Source: Streptomyces albus subsp. albus
GTDB lineage: Bacteria > Actinomycetota > Actinomycetes > Streptomycetales > Streptomycetaceae
NCBI RefSeq assembly: GCF_000719865.1
Contig: NZ_JOID01000002.1
Location: 230,455 to 294,454 of the forward strand
DNA: 64,000 nt
Direction: 5' to 3'
Made by a program: the position numbers and the translations under genes. Each line of letters starts with the position of its first letter. Positions within the stretch are counted from its first letter, which is position 1. Positions 8,160 to 19,205 of this stretch are shown piece by piece. Below the pieces are notes generated by a model. The model was not told the origin of the DNA, did no database searches, and saw only the letters and a program-made list of their open reading frames with translations.

Positions 8160-8885
8160 ATGAAGCAGCGGAAGGTCGGCAGCGTGATGACGGGCGACGT
8201 CGTCCGGGTCACCCCCACCACCCCGTTCAAGGACGTCGCGGCCCTGCTCGCCGAGCACCGCATCAGCGGGGTGCCCGTGATCGACGACGACGAGAAGGTC
8301 CTCGGCGTGATCTCCGAGACGGACCTCATGGCCCGGCAGACCGAGAAGACGGACTCGGGGGAGCGGCGCCACCGCTTCCGGATCACCCCCTCCGCCCACC
8401 GGACGGCCGCCAAGGCCCGCGCGCTCACGGCCGGCGAACTGATGTCCTCCCCGGCGGTCACCGTGCGCGCGGAGAGTTCCATCGCGGAGGCGGCCCGCAT
8501 CCTGGCCCGCTTCCGCATCGAGCGGCTGCCCGTGATCGACGAGGAGGACCGGCTGGTCGGCATCGTCACCCGGCGCGACCTCCTCCAGGTCTTCCTGCGG
8601 CCCGACGAGGAGATCCGCGCCGAGGTGATCGACGAGGTGCTGGTCCGCACCCTGTGGCTGGTGCCGCAGGCCATCAAGGTCACCGTCACCGACGGCGTGG
8701 TGACGCTGGAGGGCGAGCTGGAGCGCAGCAGCGAGGTGCCCGTCGCCGTCCGGATGACCGGGCAGATCGACGGCGTGGTCTCCGTGGTCGACCGGCTGAC
8801 CTCCCGGTACGACGACTCGCGGCTGCGGCCGGTGGAGGCGTCGACCGCGCAGGGGACCGTCGACGACTGGCTGCGCAGCCTCTGA
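8160..8885 (+). CDS. CBS-pair plus BON domain protein (paralogue 1)
   Basis: A 241-residue cytoplasmic protein. CBS1 is about residues 5-60 ('VGSVMTGDVVRVTPTTPFKDVAALLAEHRISGVPVIDDDEKVLGVISETDLM') and CBS2 about 85-145 ('AGELMSSPAVTVRAESSIAEAARILARFRIERLPVIDEEDRLVGIVTRRDLLQVF'). A BON-like domain follows ('IKVTVTDGVVTLEGELERSSEVPVAVRMTGQIDGVVSVVDRL'). CBS pairs bind adenosyl ligands and such proteins are classic hypoxia-regulon members. The ATG at 8160 is preceded by GAGGAG at 6 nt; an ATG at 8154 would sit on the ribosome binding site. Confidence 0.92.
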   Translation: MKQRKVGSVMTGDVVRVTPTTPFKDVAALLAEHRISGVPVIDDDEKVLGVISETDLMARQTEKTDSGERRHRFRITPSAHRTAAKARALTAGELMSSPAVTVRAESSIAEAARILARFRIERLPVIDEEDRLVGIVTRRDLLQVFLRPDEEIRAEVIDEVLVRTLWLVPQAIKVTVTDGVVTLEGELERSSEVPVAVRMTGQIDGVVSVVDRLTSRYDDSRLRPVEASTAQGTVDDWLRSL

Positions 8886-8974
8886 TGGCCAGGGCCCTCG
8901 GGCTCCCGGAATCCCGGGCATCCCGCATCCGTACCCGTCGCACCCCCGAGCGCCACACCGAGCGAGGAGGAACC

Positions 8975-9706
8975 GTGCAGAGCGGAGAGCACATCGTCAA
9001 TGACGTGATGACGCATACGGTCATCGGCGTCGGCCGGGACGCTCCGTTCAAGGAGATCGTCCGGACCATGCTGGAGTGGGAGATCAGCGCCCTGCCCGTA
9101 CTGGCCGAGGACGGCCGGGTCATCGGCGTGGTCTCCGAGGCCGATCTGCTGCCGAAGGAGGAGTTCCGCAGGCACTGTCCCCCCGCCGAGGACCGTCCCG
9201 GGCGCCGCCGGGACATGGCGAAGGCGGAGGCGTACACCGCCGGGGAGCTGATGACGTCCCCCGCCGTCACCGTGCGGGCGGGCGCCACCCTCGCCGAGGC
9301 CGCCCGGATCATGGCGCTGCGGAAGGTCAAACGGCTGCCGGTGACCGAGCCCGGGGGCACGCTCGCCGGCGTCGTCAGCCGGGGAGACCTGCTCAAGGTC
9401 TTCCTGCGCTCCGACGAGGACATCGAGCAGGAGGTGCGCCGCGAGGTGACCGGCCCGCTCTTCGGCGCCTCGGCGGCCGTGGAGGTGCGCGTGAACCAGG
9501 GCATGGTGGTCCTCGCCGGGCGCATCCCGGACTGTTCCCTGGTCCCCGTCGCGGCCCGGCTGGCCCGCGCGGTCGCCGGTGTGGTGGACGTGGAGTGCGC
9601 CTTCGCCGGGCCCGAGCCGTGCCCGCCGGCCGTGCCGCCGGTCGTCCCGCGGGCCGGCCTGCGGGCCGTCCCGCCGCTCACGGTCGGGGGCGTGCCCGAG
9701 GCCTGA
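8975..9706 (+). CDS. CBS-pair plus BON domain protein (paralogue 2)
   Basis: A 243-residue paralogue of the preceding gene. CBS1 reads 'VNDVMTHTVIGVGRDAPFKEIVRTMLEWEISALPVLAEDGRVIGVVSEADLL', CBS2 'AGELMTSPAVTVRAGATLAEAARIMALRKVKRLPVTEPGGTLAGVVSRGDLLKVF', and the BON-like part 'AAVEVRVNQGMVVLAGRIPDCSLVPVAARLARAVAGVVDVECAF'. The C-terminal Pro/Val-rich tail is poorly conserved. The GTG at 8975 follows GAGGAGG by 4 nt. It lies 89 nt after paralogue 1, so the two are likely co-transcribed. Confidence 0.92.
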   Translation: MQSGEHIVNDVMTHTVIGVGRDAPFKEIVRTMLEWEISALPVLAEDGRVIGVVSEADLLPKEEFRRHCPPAEDRPGRRRDMAKAEAYTAGELMTSPAVTVRAGATLAEAARIMALRKVKRLPVTEPGGTLAGVVSRGDLLKVFLRSDEDIEQEVRREVTGPLFGASAAVEVRVNQGMVVLAGRIPDCSLVPVAARLARAVAGVVDVECAFAGPEPCPPAVPPVVPRAGLRAVPPLTVGGVPEA

Positions 9707-9880
9707 CCCCGGGCAGGGCCCGGCCCTCCCGCCGCGGCCGCACCCGCCCCGGCGCGGGGCGCGCACCGGTCCCCGTACGGATCCGGGTCAGGGGGATCCG
9801 TCCGGGGACCACCGCCCATCCGGCGCGCGCGGCAGTCGTGTTGGGGTCCCGCCGGGCCGGTGACCAACGGACGCCGCCCG

Positions 9881-9896
9881 GGGACCGTTCGGCCCT
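9881..9896. promoter_or_regulatory. Candidate autoregulatory box upstream of response regulator
   Basis: GGGACCGTTCGGCCCT matches GGGRCCG-N2-CGGYCCY at every position, with TT in the centre. It lies 68 nt before the response-regulator ATG, a distance compatible with direct autoregulation. Confidence 0.55.
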
Positions 9897-9963
9897 AACC
9901 GGCCGGTCCCCGGCGGCGTGACGATCGGTGACAGCGACGGTTCACCACTCCCCGAGGGACACC

Positions 9964-10665
9964 ATGGCCGAGGAACGCGAGGCAGCACCGGACAAGCCCA
10001 TCAGGGTCTTCCTGCTCGACGACCACGAGGTCGTCCGGCGCGGGGTCCAGGACCTGCTGGAGTCGGAGCCGGACATCAACGTCGTCGGCGAGGCGGTCAC
10101 CGCGGAGCAGGCGGTCGTCCGCGCCACCGCGCTCCGCCCCGACGTCGCCGTGCTCGACGTACGGCTGCCCGACGGCAACGGCATCGCCGTCTGCCGCGAG
10201 CTGCGCGACCGGATGCCGGACCTGGCCTGCCTGATGCTCACCTCGTTCGACGACGACGACGCGCTGCTCGACGCCATCATGGCCGGCGCCTCCGGCTACG
10301 TCCTCAAGCAGATCACCGGCCTCGACCTGGTCTCCGCCGTCCGCACGGTGGCCTCCGGGCAGTCCATGCTCGACCCCGCCACCACCGCCCGGCTGATGAC
10401 CAGCCTGCGCGGCGAGGACGAGGAGGCGGAGGCCCGGAACGAGGTGCTGGCCGACCTGTCCCCGCGGGAACGGGAAATCCTCGGCCTCATCGGCGAGGGG
10501 CTCACCAACCGCGAGATCGGCCGGCGGCTCTACCTCTCCGAGAAGACCGTCAAGAACCACATCTCCCGGCTGCTCGCCAAGCTCGGCGTGGAGCGCCGGA
10601 TCCAGGCCGCCGTCCTGGCCACCCAGGCGGCGCCGCAGCCGTCCCTGCAACACGGCCACTGCTGA
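9964..10665 (+). CDS. NarL/DevR-type response regulator
   Basis: A 233-residue two-component regulator. The receiver domain (residues 12-130) has the acidic pair in '[12 protein letters not shown]', the phospho-acceptor Asp65 in '[13 protein letters not shown]' and the switch Lys in '[11 protein letters not shown]'. The LuxR-type HTH reads '[45 protein letters not shown]'. The sequence and gene context resemble the DevR/DosR family controlling hypoxia and dormancy. The ATG at 9964 has GAGGGA upstream. No histidine kinase gene is adjacent or elsewhere in the window, so its sensor must be encoded elsewhere. Confidence 0.94.
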   Translation: MAEEREAAPDKPIRVFLLDDHEVVRRGVQDLLESEPDINVVGEAVTAEQAVVRATALRPDVAVLDVRLPDGNGIAVCRELRDRMPDLACLMLTSFDDDDALLDAIMAGASGYVLKQITGLDLVSAVRTVASGQSMLDPATTARLMTSLRGEDEEAEARNEVLADLSPREREILGLIGEGLTNREIGRRLYLSEKTVKNHISRLLAKLGVERRIQAAVLATQAAPQPSLQHGHC

Positions 10666-10753
10666 ACCCCGGGGCCCGGACGGGACCGGGACCCGGACGG
10701 CGCGTTTTCCACGGCGCGGGCATCCCACGCCGGGCACCGGGAGGACTGACGAC

Positions 10754-11725
10754 ATGACGACCACCGCCCCGCCGGACACGGCCACCCTGGAGAAGCTGAT
10801 CTCCGCGTCCGTGGCCGCGCCCTCGATGTACAACACCCAGCCCTGGCGCTACCGCATGGACCCCGCCACCGCCGTGGTGGAGATCCGCGCGGCGGCCGAA
10901 CGAGCCCTGCGCCACGCCGACCCGGTCGGCCGCGCGCTGCACGTCTCCGTCGGCGCGGCCCTGTTCAACCTGCGCGTGGCCGCCGCCCACCTCGGCTGGG
11001 AACCGGTCGTCCGCCTGCTGCCGCGCCCCGGCGAGCCCGAACTGCTGGCCTCCGTACGGCTGGCCGGCCGGCCCCGCCCGGGCAGCCACCGGCCGGACCT
11101 CTACGACGCCCTGTGGCACCGGCACAGCAGCCGCTTCCCGTTCTCCGCGCACCCGCTGCCGAGCCGCCTCCCGGCCGAACTGACCGAGGCCGCGCACGCC
11201 GAAGGGGTGCTGCTGTCCTTCCCCGGCCCGACCGAGACGGCCCGGCTGCTGCGCGTCACCGCGGAGGCCGAGCGCCGCAACACCCACGACCAGACGCGGC
11301 GGGCGGAGAGCCGCCGCTGGATACGGGAAGGGGCGTTCGACGGACTGCCCGGCTCCGTACTGGGCCCGCAGGACGCCACGGGGCAGCTGCCGATGCGGGA
11401 CTTCGCCGGACTGCGCCCGGCCAGCGGCCGCCCGACCGCCGTCTTCGAACGGCGCCCCGTCATCGCCGTCCTGTCCACCACGCACGACCGCCGCGCCGAC
11501 TGGCTGCGCGCCGGACAGGCCCTGGAACACGTGCTGCTGGTCGCCACCGCCGAGGGCGTCCGGGCGTCCATGCTCCACCAGGGCCTGGAGTACCCGGACC
11601 TGCGGTGGGCCCTCGGCGACGGCCGCGGCCGCCCCCGACACATCCAGATGCTGATCCGCCTCGGCTACGGCCCTGTAGGCCCGGCCACCCCCCGCCGCCC
11701 GGTCCGCCTGATCCGCGACCGCTGA
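10754..11725 (+). CDS. Acg-type nitroreductase family protein
   Basis: A 323-residue protein starting 'TATLEKLISASVAAPSMYNTQPWRYRM', the FMN-binding N-terminus of the Acg (Rv2032-like) nitroreductase branch. Internal landmarks are 'LHVSVGAALFNLRVAAAHLGW', 'LWHRHSSRFPFS' and 'GQALEHVLLVATAEGVRASMLHQGLEYPDLR'. Acg-type proteins belong to Dos-type regulons and may sequester flavin rather than act as reductases. It lies 88 nt downstream of the response regulator on the same strand, ends before a strong hairpin and probably shares its transcript. Confidence 0.88.
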   Translation: MTTTAPPDTATLEKLISASVAAPSMYNTQPWRYRMDPATAVVEIRAAAERALRHADPVGRALHVSVGAALFNLRVAAAHLGWEPVVRLLPRPGEPELLASVRLAGRPRPGSHRPDLYDALWHRHSSRFPFSAHPLPSRLPAELTEAAHAEGVLLSFPGPTETARLLRVTAEAERRNTHDQTRRAESRRWIREGAFDGLPGSVLGPQDATGQLPMRDFAGLRPASGRPTAVFERRPVIAVLSTTHDRRADWLRAGQALEHVLLVATAEGVRASMLHQGLEYPDLRWALGDGRGRPRHIQMLIRLGYGPVGPATPRRPVRLIRDR

Positions 11726-11904
11726 CGGCCCGGCCCGCCCTGCTGACGCCCGGGCCCGCCCCACGGACCGCCGAGGGGCACCGGCTCCGCACCCCGACGG
11801 GCAGGCCCTCCCCGGACCGCGCCGACGGGCCCGGTCCACCCCGACCGGCGGTGGCCCCGGCGGCACCGGGCCGCCGCCCCGCCCGTGCTCCTCCGGCACG
11901 GGAA

Positions 11905-11942
11905 CCCGCGCCCCGGACGCCTCCGCCAGTCCGGGGCGCGGG
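11905..11942 (+). terminator. Terminator hairpin after the Acg-like gene
   Basis: A perfect 14-bp stem (CCCGCGCCCCGGAC paired with GTCCGGGGCGCGGG) with a 10-nt loop. A second 7-bp hairpin (CCCGTGC/GCACGGG) lies just before it at 11882-11902. They sit between the Acg-like gene and the convergent methyltransferase and may act in both directions. Confidence 0.65.
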
Positions 11943-12005
11943 CCGTGGTTCGGGGCGCCGTGCTGGATGGGGCCGACTCGGGCTGTGGCTGAGCCGGAGA
12001 GCCGT

Positions 12006-12671
12006 TCACCCAGGGGCCGAAGCCGTGGCGATCAGTGTGCCGATGTGCCCCGGGACGGGAGCCTCCAGCACCCGTACGTCAACGTCCCGGAACCCCGCGC
12101 GAGTGAGGAAGCGGGCCCAGACCTCCGGCTTGTAGCTGTAGCGGTAGGTGAACAGGGCCGGACCGGCGAAGCCGCCCTTGTACATGCCCTGCGGCCCGTA
12201 GGCCCCGGGAATGGCGGGCGGCTGGGAGAAGGCGAAGACGCCACCGGGGTTCAATCGCTGTGCGACCAGCGGGAAGAGGCGGCCGGGATCACAGAACCAC
12301 GCGGCCCCGAAGACCGAGTACACGGCGTCGTAGGCCGCCCGGTCCTCCGACAGGAACTCCAGGACTTCCGCACACACGAACTCGACCCCGAGCGGCCCCC
12401 ACCGCTTCGAGACGTTCCTGACCATGACGGGGGAGAGGTCCACCCCCTTCGCCGTGACCCCCCGCTGGGCGAGGCAGGCGAGCGCCCGTCCGGTGCCACA
12501 CCCGATCTCCAGCACACTGCCCGGGCTGCCGAGGAGCTCGGGCCCCGGGCCGTGGCCTTTGTACTGCGTCCAGTTGAAGACGGGCTCGGCATCCGTCACG
12601 TCGTTGCGGGCACTGCCGGCATAGGCGTCCCAGAGTTCGCGCTCCGCGGCGATGTCATGGGGTACTGGCAC
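12006..12671 (-). CDS. Class I SAM-dependent methyltransferase
   Basis: A 221-residue protein. The SAM-binding motif I is 'VLEIGCGTGRALACLAQRG', with acidic motif II in 'AKGVDLSPVMVRNVSKRW' and motif III in 'YDAVYSVFGAAWF'. 'LNPGGVFAFSQPP' follows motif III as usual. The substrate is unknown. The GTG at 12671 follows GAGGAG by 5 nt, and that ribosome binding site lies inside an upstream small frame (see 12596-12703). It starts a segment that interrupts the hypoxia-type cluster. Confidence 0.88.
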   Translation of the reverse strand: MPVPHDIAAERELWDAYAGSARNDVTDAEPVFNWTQYKGHGPGPELLGSPGSVLEIGCGTGRALACLAQRGVTAKGVDLSPVMVRNVSKRWGPLGVEFVCAEVLEFLSEDRAAYDAVYSVFGAAWFCDPGRLFPLVAQRLNPGGVFAFSQPPAIPGAYGPQGMYKGGFAGPALFTYRYSYKPEVWARFLTRAGFRDVDVRVLEAPVPGHIGTLIATASAPG

Positions 12672-12703
12672 GTCAGCTCCTCACTGGTGTTGTCCAGCGA
12701 CAT
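12596..12703 (-). CDS. Possible small leader peptide overlapping the methyltransferase start
   Basis: A 35-codon frame, MSLDNTSEELTCQYPMTSPR..., starting at the ATG 12703. It is preceded by an almost ideal AGGAGG at 5-nt spacing, stronger than the methyltransferase's own site. It overlaps the methyltransferase N-terminus in another frame, so the downstream codons may be shadow sequence and only the first 11 or so residues independent. It may be a translated leader coupling expression, or the ribosome binding site may be incidental. The single Cys and Ser/Thr content invite comparison with modified-peptide precursors, but no family was recognised. Confidence 0.35.
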   Translation of the reverse strand: MSLDNTSEELTCQYPMTSPRSANSGTPMPAVPATT

Positions 12704-12753
12704 GCCCGCCTCCTCCTGCTGATGGCAGGACGAGGTGGAGCGTTGACCGAAAG

Positions 12754-13326
12754 TCAGTCTGCGGTCGTAGTCGTGGGCCGTGGATCCTCGTCGGTGGTAG
12801 TGCTGACCGAGCACCACACGGTGCCGTCGCCGTCCGTTCCCCACGCGTCGGCGATGTGGTCGACGAGCTGAAGACCGCGGCCGTTCTCCTCGTCCGGGCC
12901 TGGATCGCGCAGGCCGGGCCGGCCCGTGGACTCGCCGGCAACGGTGAGATGGATCTTCCCGTCCTCCCGGGTCATGTGGAGACTCGTCCGGTCGCCCCGG
13001 CCGTGGCGTACGGCGTTGCTGACGAGCTCTGAGACCAAGAGCCGCATCTCGTCCACGAAGCCGGCGAGTTCCCAGCGCATCAAGTACTCGGTCACCACAA
13101 CGCGGGCGCGGCCCGGCCAGCGGTATGGGTCGCCGTCCTCGGCACGGTCGAAGACGAGGTCCAGCCGGTTGGCGCGGTTGGCGCGGTTGGCCGGGGTGCC
13201 GTACGCCGGAACGCGGCCATCGGGGGCGCGGTTGACGAGTGTCCCGGAGACGGGGCGGGCCGCGTCGGCCGTGTCCGGGAGATCGGCGTGAGCACCGCGG
13301 CTCGCGAAGGCGGGGGATGGTGCCAT
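12754..13326 (-). CDS. HATPase_c-type ATP-binding regulatory protein
   Basis: A 190-residue protein. The GHKL fold occupies the centre: N-box 'EMRLLVSELVSNAVRHGRG', G1-like 'DPGPDEENGRGLQLVDHIADAWG' and a final strand 'TVWCSVST'. This is the anti-sigma-factor (RsbW/SpoIIAB-like) serine kinase family so numerous in Streptomyces. The N-terminal 50 residues are disordered, with a small ANRANRANR repeat. GAAGAGG precedes the ATG at 13326. It is divergent from the XRE-TPR gene at 13463, a recurrent Streptomyces pairing of unknown signal. Confidence 0.88.
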   Translation of the reverse strand: MAPSPAFASRGAHADLPDTADAARPVSGTLVNRAPDGRVPAYGTPANRANRANRLDLVFDRAEDGDPYRWPGRARVVVTEYLMRWELAGFVDEMRLLVSELVSNAVRHGRGDRTSLHMTREDGKIHLTVAGESTGRPGLRDPGPDEENGRGLQLVDHIADAWGTDGDGTVWCSVSTTTDEDPRPTTTTAD

Positions 13327-13462
13327 GGCGAAGAACCTCTTCCGTCGAGCGCACTCTTCCGGGCTTTCGTACGCTCAGTAAACTGACGGAAGCTTTGGGT
13401 AACTACGGGCCCGGTGGGCTCGGGTCGCTCAACGTGCTCAATGCCGCCGCCAGGGGAGGGGT

Positions 13463-14839
13463 ATGTCCCGTCAGGGAAGGCAGCCGAACGACGCGCTCCG
13501 TTCCGTCCTGCAAGAAGCCGGGATGAGCTACGCGGCTCTTGCGCGGCGCGTTCGCGAGGTGGCCGCGGAGAACGGCGACGACACGGTCCGCACGAGCTCC
13601 GTGGCGGTGGCGTACTGGGTGGCGGGGACTCCGCCGAGGACGACAACCACTCGCTATGTCGCCGAAGCTCTCTCCCGGAGACTCGGGCGTCTCGTCACGC
13701 CGGCCGACATCGGGCTACCGTCGCCCGAAGACGCCAACGGCCCCGGACTCGCAGCCGATCCGGTCGAGTCCCTCGCGCACCTAGGACGGGCGGACGTGGA
13801 CCGACGCAGGTTTCTCAGCACCACCGCGTACTCGGTGAGCGCTCTGGCGCTGCCCCTTTCCCCGGGGACCGCCGAGGCGGCACAGCGAGCGCGGCGAGCC
13901 GACGCCGGCGGGCGTATCGGAGCAGCGGAGATCGCCACCGTCCGCGAGGTGACGAAGGTCTTCACCAGGGCTGACGAGCGGTTGGGCGGCGACACGGGCC
14001 GGTCGGCGGTCGTGGAGTATCTCGCCACGGACGTGGCGGCCTACTGCCGTGGCACGTTCGCCGACGACGGGGTGCGGCGCGGCATGTTCGGAGCCGCCGC
14101 CGAACTCGCGTATCTCGCCGGCTGGAAAGCCCACGACGCCGGACGGGCAGGACTGGCACAGCGCTACTACTTGCATTCCTTCCAGTTGGTGGAGGAAGCG
14201 GACCCGCGAGCGCACGCCGGATACGTCTTGCGGATCCTGGCGCACCAGGCGTTCGACAACGGCCACAACACGCACTGCGTGGACTTGGCCGACGCGGCGC
14301 TGACCCGAGTCCGCGGGCGCGTCGACAAGGAGACGGAAAGCCTGTTCTGGCTCACCCTGGCCCGAGCGCACGCGGCCGAGGGCAACCGCGCCGGGGCCCT
14401 GTCCGCCATCACCACGGCCGAGAGGCTGGTGGACACCGCGAAGGCGGAGCAGCCGCCCGGCTGGGCGAGTCTGGGCGGCCCGCCGGAGGCGCGGCTCGCC
14501 AACCAGACGGCAAAGGCCCTGACCGCCATGAGGGACGTGAAGGCCGCCGAAGAGCAGTACCGGCGCTCCGCCCGCTGCTGGAACCCGGCGACGCATCCCC
14601 GGATTCACGCACTGACTCTCGCCGACCTGGGACATGCGCAGTTGACTCAGGGGCGGATGGACAGCGCATGCGGAACCTGGACGATGGCGCTGCGCGGGTT
14701 GCGGGGAGTGAACTCGGCCCGTGCCCGGGGGGCCGTAGCGGATATGCGCCGCAGCCTGGCGGTGTTCCGCAACCGCGGCTCGGCCGAAGCCACAAGGCTC
14801 GACGAGCACGCCGCAGCATGGCAGAGCGCCAACACCTGA
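13463..14839 (+). CDS. HTH/TPR-type transcriptional regulator-like protein
   Basis: A 458-residue protein. The N-terminal segment ('LRSVLQEAGMSYAALARRVREVAAENG...VAYWVAGTPPR') is an XRE-like HTH. Residues 110-130 ('RRRFLSTTAYSVSALALPLSP') resemble a Tat-like hydrophobic stretch often found in this family. The remainder is TPR-like helices ('AHDAGRAGLAQRYYLHSFQLVEEA', 'AHAAEGNRAGALSAITTAERL', 'MRDVKAAEEQYRRSARCW', 'GHAQLTQGRMDSACGTWTMAL'). It probably senses a signal through the helical repeats. Divergent from the HATPase gene across 136 nt. Confidence 0.85.
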   Translation: MSRQGRQPNDALRSVLQEAGMSYAALARRVREVAAENGDDTVRTSSVAVAYWVAGTPPRTTTTRYVAEALSRRLGRLVTPADIGLPSPEDANGPGLAADPVESLAHLGRADVDRRRFLSTTAYSVSALALPLSPGTAEAAQRARRADAGGRIGAAEIATVREVTKVFTRADERLGGDTGRSAVVEYLATDVAAYCRGTFADDGVRRGMFGAAAELAYLAGWKAHDAGRAGLAQRYYLHSFQLVEEADPRAHAGYVLRILAHQAFDNGHNTHCVDLADAALTRVRGRVDKETESLFWLTLARAHAAEGNRAGALSAITTAERLVDTAKAEQPPGWASLGGPPEARLANQTAKALTAMRDVKAAEEQYRRSARCWNPATHPRIHALTLADLGHAQLTQGRMDSACGTWTMALRGLRGVNSARARGAVADMRRSLAVFRNRGSAEATRLDEHAAAWQSANT

Positions 14840-14878
14840 CAGCGACGAGGGGCACGGCACGTGGGAGAAGGGGCAGGC

Positions 14879-15244
14879 ATGGACCGGACCGAGGGCGCGA
14901 GGTTGTTCCGGGAGGCGTGGATCGCGGGCGTGCGCGCGCACTTTCCCGGTGAGCCGAAGCCCGGCTATGTGACGCCCTGGGACGAGACGCCGGAGTGGGA
15001 GCGGGCGGCGGCCGGAGCCGTCCACGAGCAGGTGCGCCAGTTCCTCGAACTCAGCGGCGGGCACGCCTCGCGTCTCACGCGGGAGCAGAAGGGGCGCTAT
15101 GTCGCGACCTGCTGGATCGCCCAGATGTACCAGCACTTCGAGGACCCCAAGCCCGGTTATGTGGCCGACTGGGCCGAGTTGCCCTCCTGGCAGCAGGAGA
15201 CCGACGCGGACATCTTCGAGGCGATCGAGAAGTCGCTGAACTGA
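14879..15244 (+). CDS. Hypothetical protein with internal duplication
   Basis: A 121-residue soluble protein (MDRTEGARLFREAWIAGVRAHF...). Two similar halves are visible: 'WIAGVRAHFPGEPKPGYVTPWDETPEWERAAAGAVHEQVRQFL' and 'WIAQMYQHFEDPKPGYVADWAELPSWQQETDADIFEAIEKSL'. They share WIA-x5-HF, PKPGYV, W-x-E/L-x-P-x-W and a terminal acidic helix. The function is unknown. AAGGGG lies 5 nt before the ATG at 14879. It follows the TPR regulator by 39 nt, so the two may be co-transcribed. Confidence 0.75.
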   Translation: MDRTEGARLFREAWIAGVRAHFPGEPKPGYVTPWDETPEWERAAAGAVHEQVRQFLELSGGHASRLTREQKGRYVATCWIAQMYQHFEDPKPGYVADWAELPSWQQETDADIFEAIEKSLN

Positions 15245-15314
15245 CGCCATGTGCCAGGTGCCGCTTGTACCGTCCCAGCGGTGCTGCGGCCGGGTGTCAC
15301 CCCCTGGATCCGGC

Positions 15315-15590
15315 TCAGCCGTGCGGTGACTGCTGTCTGCTCGCGGCGATCTCGACAGCGATTCTCAGTACGGCCGTAACCATCCCCGGGGCGACCATCC
15401 AGAGGGGAAGGCCACTCTCGCTGAGCCATGTGGCGGGCTTTTGGATCAGTACTGCGGCGGATGCGCACAAGTGGCAGACGGCGATGGCCGTGCCGGCTCT
15501 CGCGCGGCTCGGGAAGGTGAACGGGAGGAATGCCCAGATCGCCATGAGCCCGAGCACCACGAGAAAGTAGGCTGCGGCCATCAGCGCCAT
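15315..15590 (-). CDS. Small membrane protein, three predicted segments
   Basis: A 91-residue protein with 'AAAYFLVVLGLMAIWAFLPFTF', 'GTAIAVCHLCASAAVLIQ' and 'LPLWMVAPGMVTAVLRIAVEIA' as membrane segments. GGGGGA lies about 8 nt before the ATG at 15590. Function unrecognised. The third-position GC is lower than in its neighbours, as for the other genes in this inserted segment. Confidence 0.6.
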   Translation of the reverse strand: MALMAAAYFLVVLGLMAIWAFLPFTFPSRARAGTAIAVCHLCASAAVLIQKPATWLSESGLPLWMVAPGMVTAVLRIAVEIAASRQQSPHG

Positions 15591-16134
15591 CGTTCGATTC
15601 CCCCGTTCACCATCCGGATGATCCGCGGTCGGTTCTGTGGTGTTCGGCGAAGCGCACCGGCTCGCCGACCCCGACCTGGTGCGTAATCCTGCGCCCCGGT
15701 GTCCGGCGCGATGGCGCGGGCGGACCGCTCCGTGATGTTGCCGACCGGACCTCGGCCGCGGTCGCGCTTCCACACCACCGGCCGCAGCCTACCCGTGGCC
15801 CTCGCGGCCCGCTCATGTCGTTCACATGGCTCAACTGCCGCTGTGCGGACGGACGTTGGCCGCTGTTGGTGTTCGCCGGCGGCAGTCCCGGCGCAGGGGA
15901 GGGGCTTCGCTTCCGGCTCTCAGGCGGGTGAGGGCCGGGCCCGCCGGCTGGTGAGGTGGGCGGCGGGCCCGGCGGTCCGGGCGGCGCAGATGCCGTGCCC
16001 CGCGCCCGTATCCGGCCCTGACATGCCGGGTACGGGCGCGGGCGGTGTGCGGCGGGCTTGCCGGTCGGGGGCCGGGCCCGGCAGTGGGCGGTGATCCGGG
16101 CCCGGCCGCGGGGTCCGGGCCCGGTCGCCGGTCG
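15591..16134. other. 544-nt non-coding interval before ppdK end
   Basis: No gene is supported here. Codon bias is absent in all long frames. The left half is less GC-rich and could hold the promoter of the small membrane protein at 15590. The right end carries the ppdK terminator (16070-16107). Confidence 0.6.
16070..16107 (-). terminator. ppdK: Terminator hairpin after ppdK
   Basis: A 12-bp perfect inverted repeat (GGCCGGGCCCGG / CCGGGCCCGGCC) with a 14-nt loop, 28 nt beyond the ppdK stop on the minus strand. A further related GC hairpin lies between it and the gene. Confidence 0.6.
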
Positions 16135-18867
<2,733 letters not shown>

Positions 18868-18952
18868 GGTGGGGCCTCTTCCTTGGTGAGGACGTGCCTC
18901 CACCGTCGCCCGGACACCCGCGCGCCGACAGGTCCCTGACGTCCCCGCGCGG

Positions 18953-18968
18953 GGGACCGACCGGCCCC
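18953..18968. promoter_or_regulatory. Candidate Dos/Osd-type box between ppdK and adhE
   Basis: GGGACCGACCGGCCCC fits GGGRCCG-N2-CGGYCCY in full. It is 86 nt upstream of ppdK and 238 nt upstream of adhE in their 338-nt divergent region (18868-19205), which holds no gene. A partly related GGGGACCTTCGGGACC at 19061-19076 lies nearer adhE, and GGCCCCAAGGGTCCCC overlaps the main box. Confidence 0.55.
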
Positions 18969-19205
18969 AAGGGTCCCCGCCGTCCCGGCGGTCCCGGCCG
19001 GGACCCGGCCCGGAGTCCCCCTTCGTACCCCGGTTTTACACCCCCATCGGCCCGCCGCGGGGGGACCTTCGGGACCTGTGGGCGGGCCCGGCGCTGCGGA
19101 AGTCTGATGGACGAGGGGCGGCAACCAGCCCCCGGGACACGGCCCCACCGGACCGAGCCCCGCGACCGCACCGGTCACGCGACCCCACGACGGAGGCTCA
19201 CCGCA

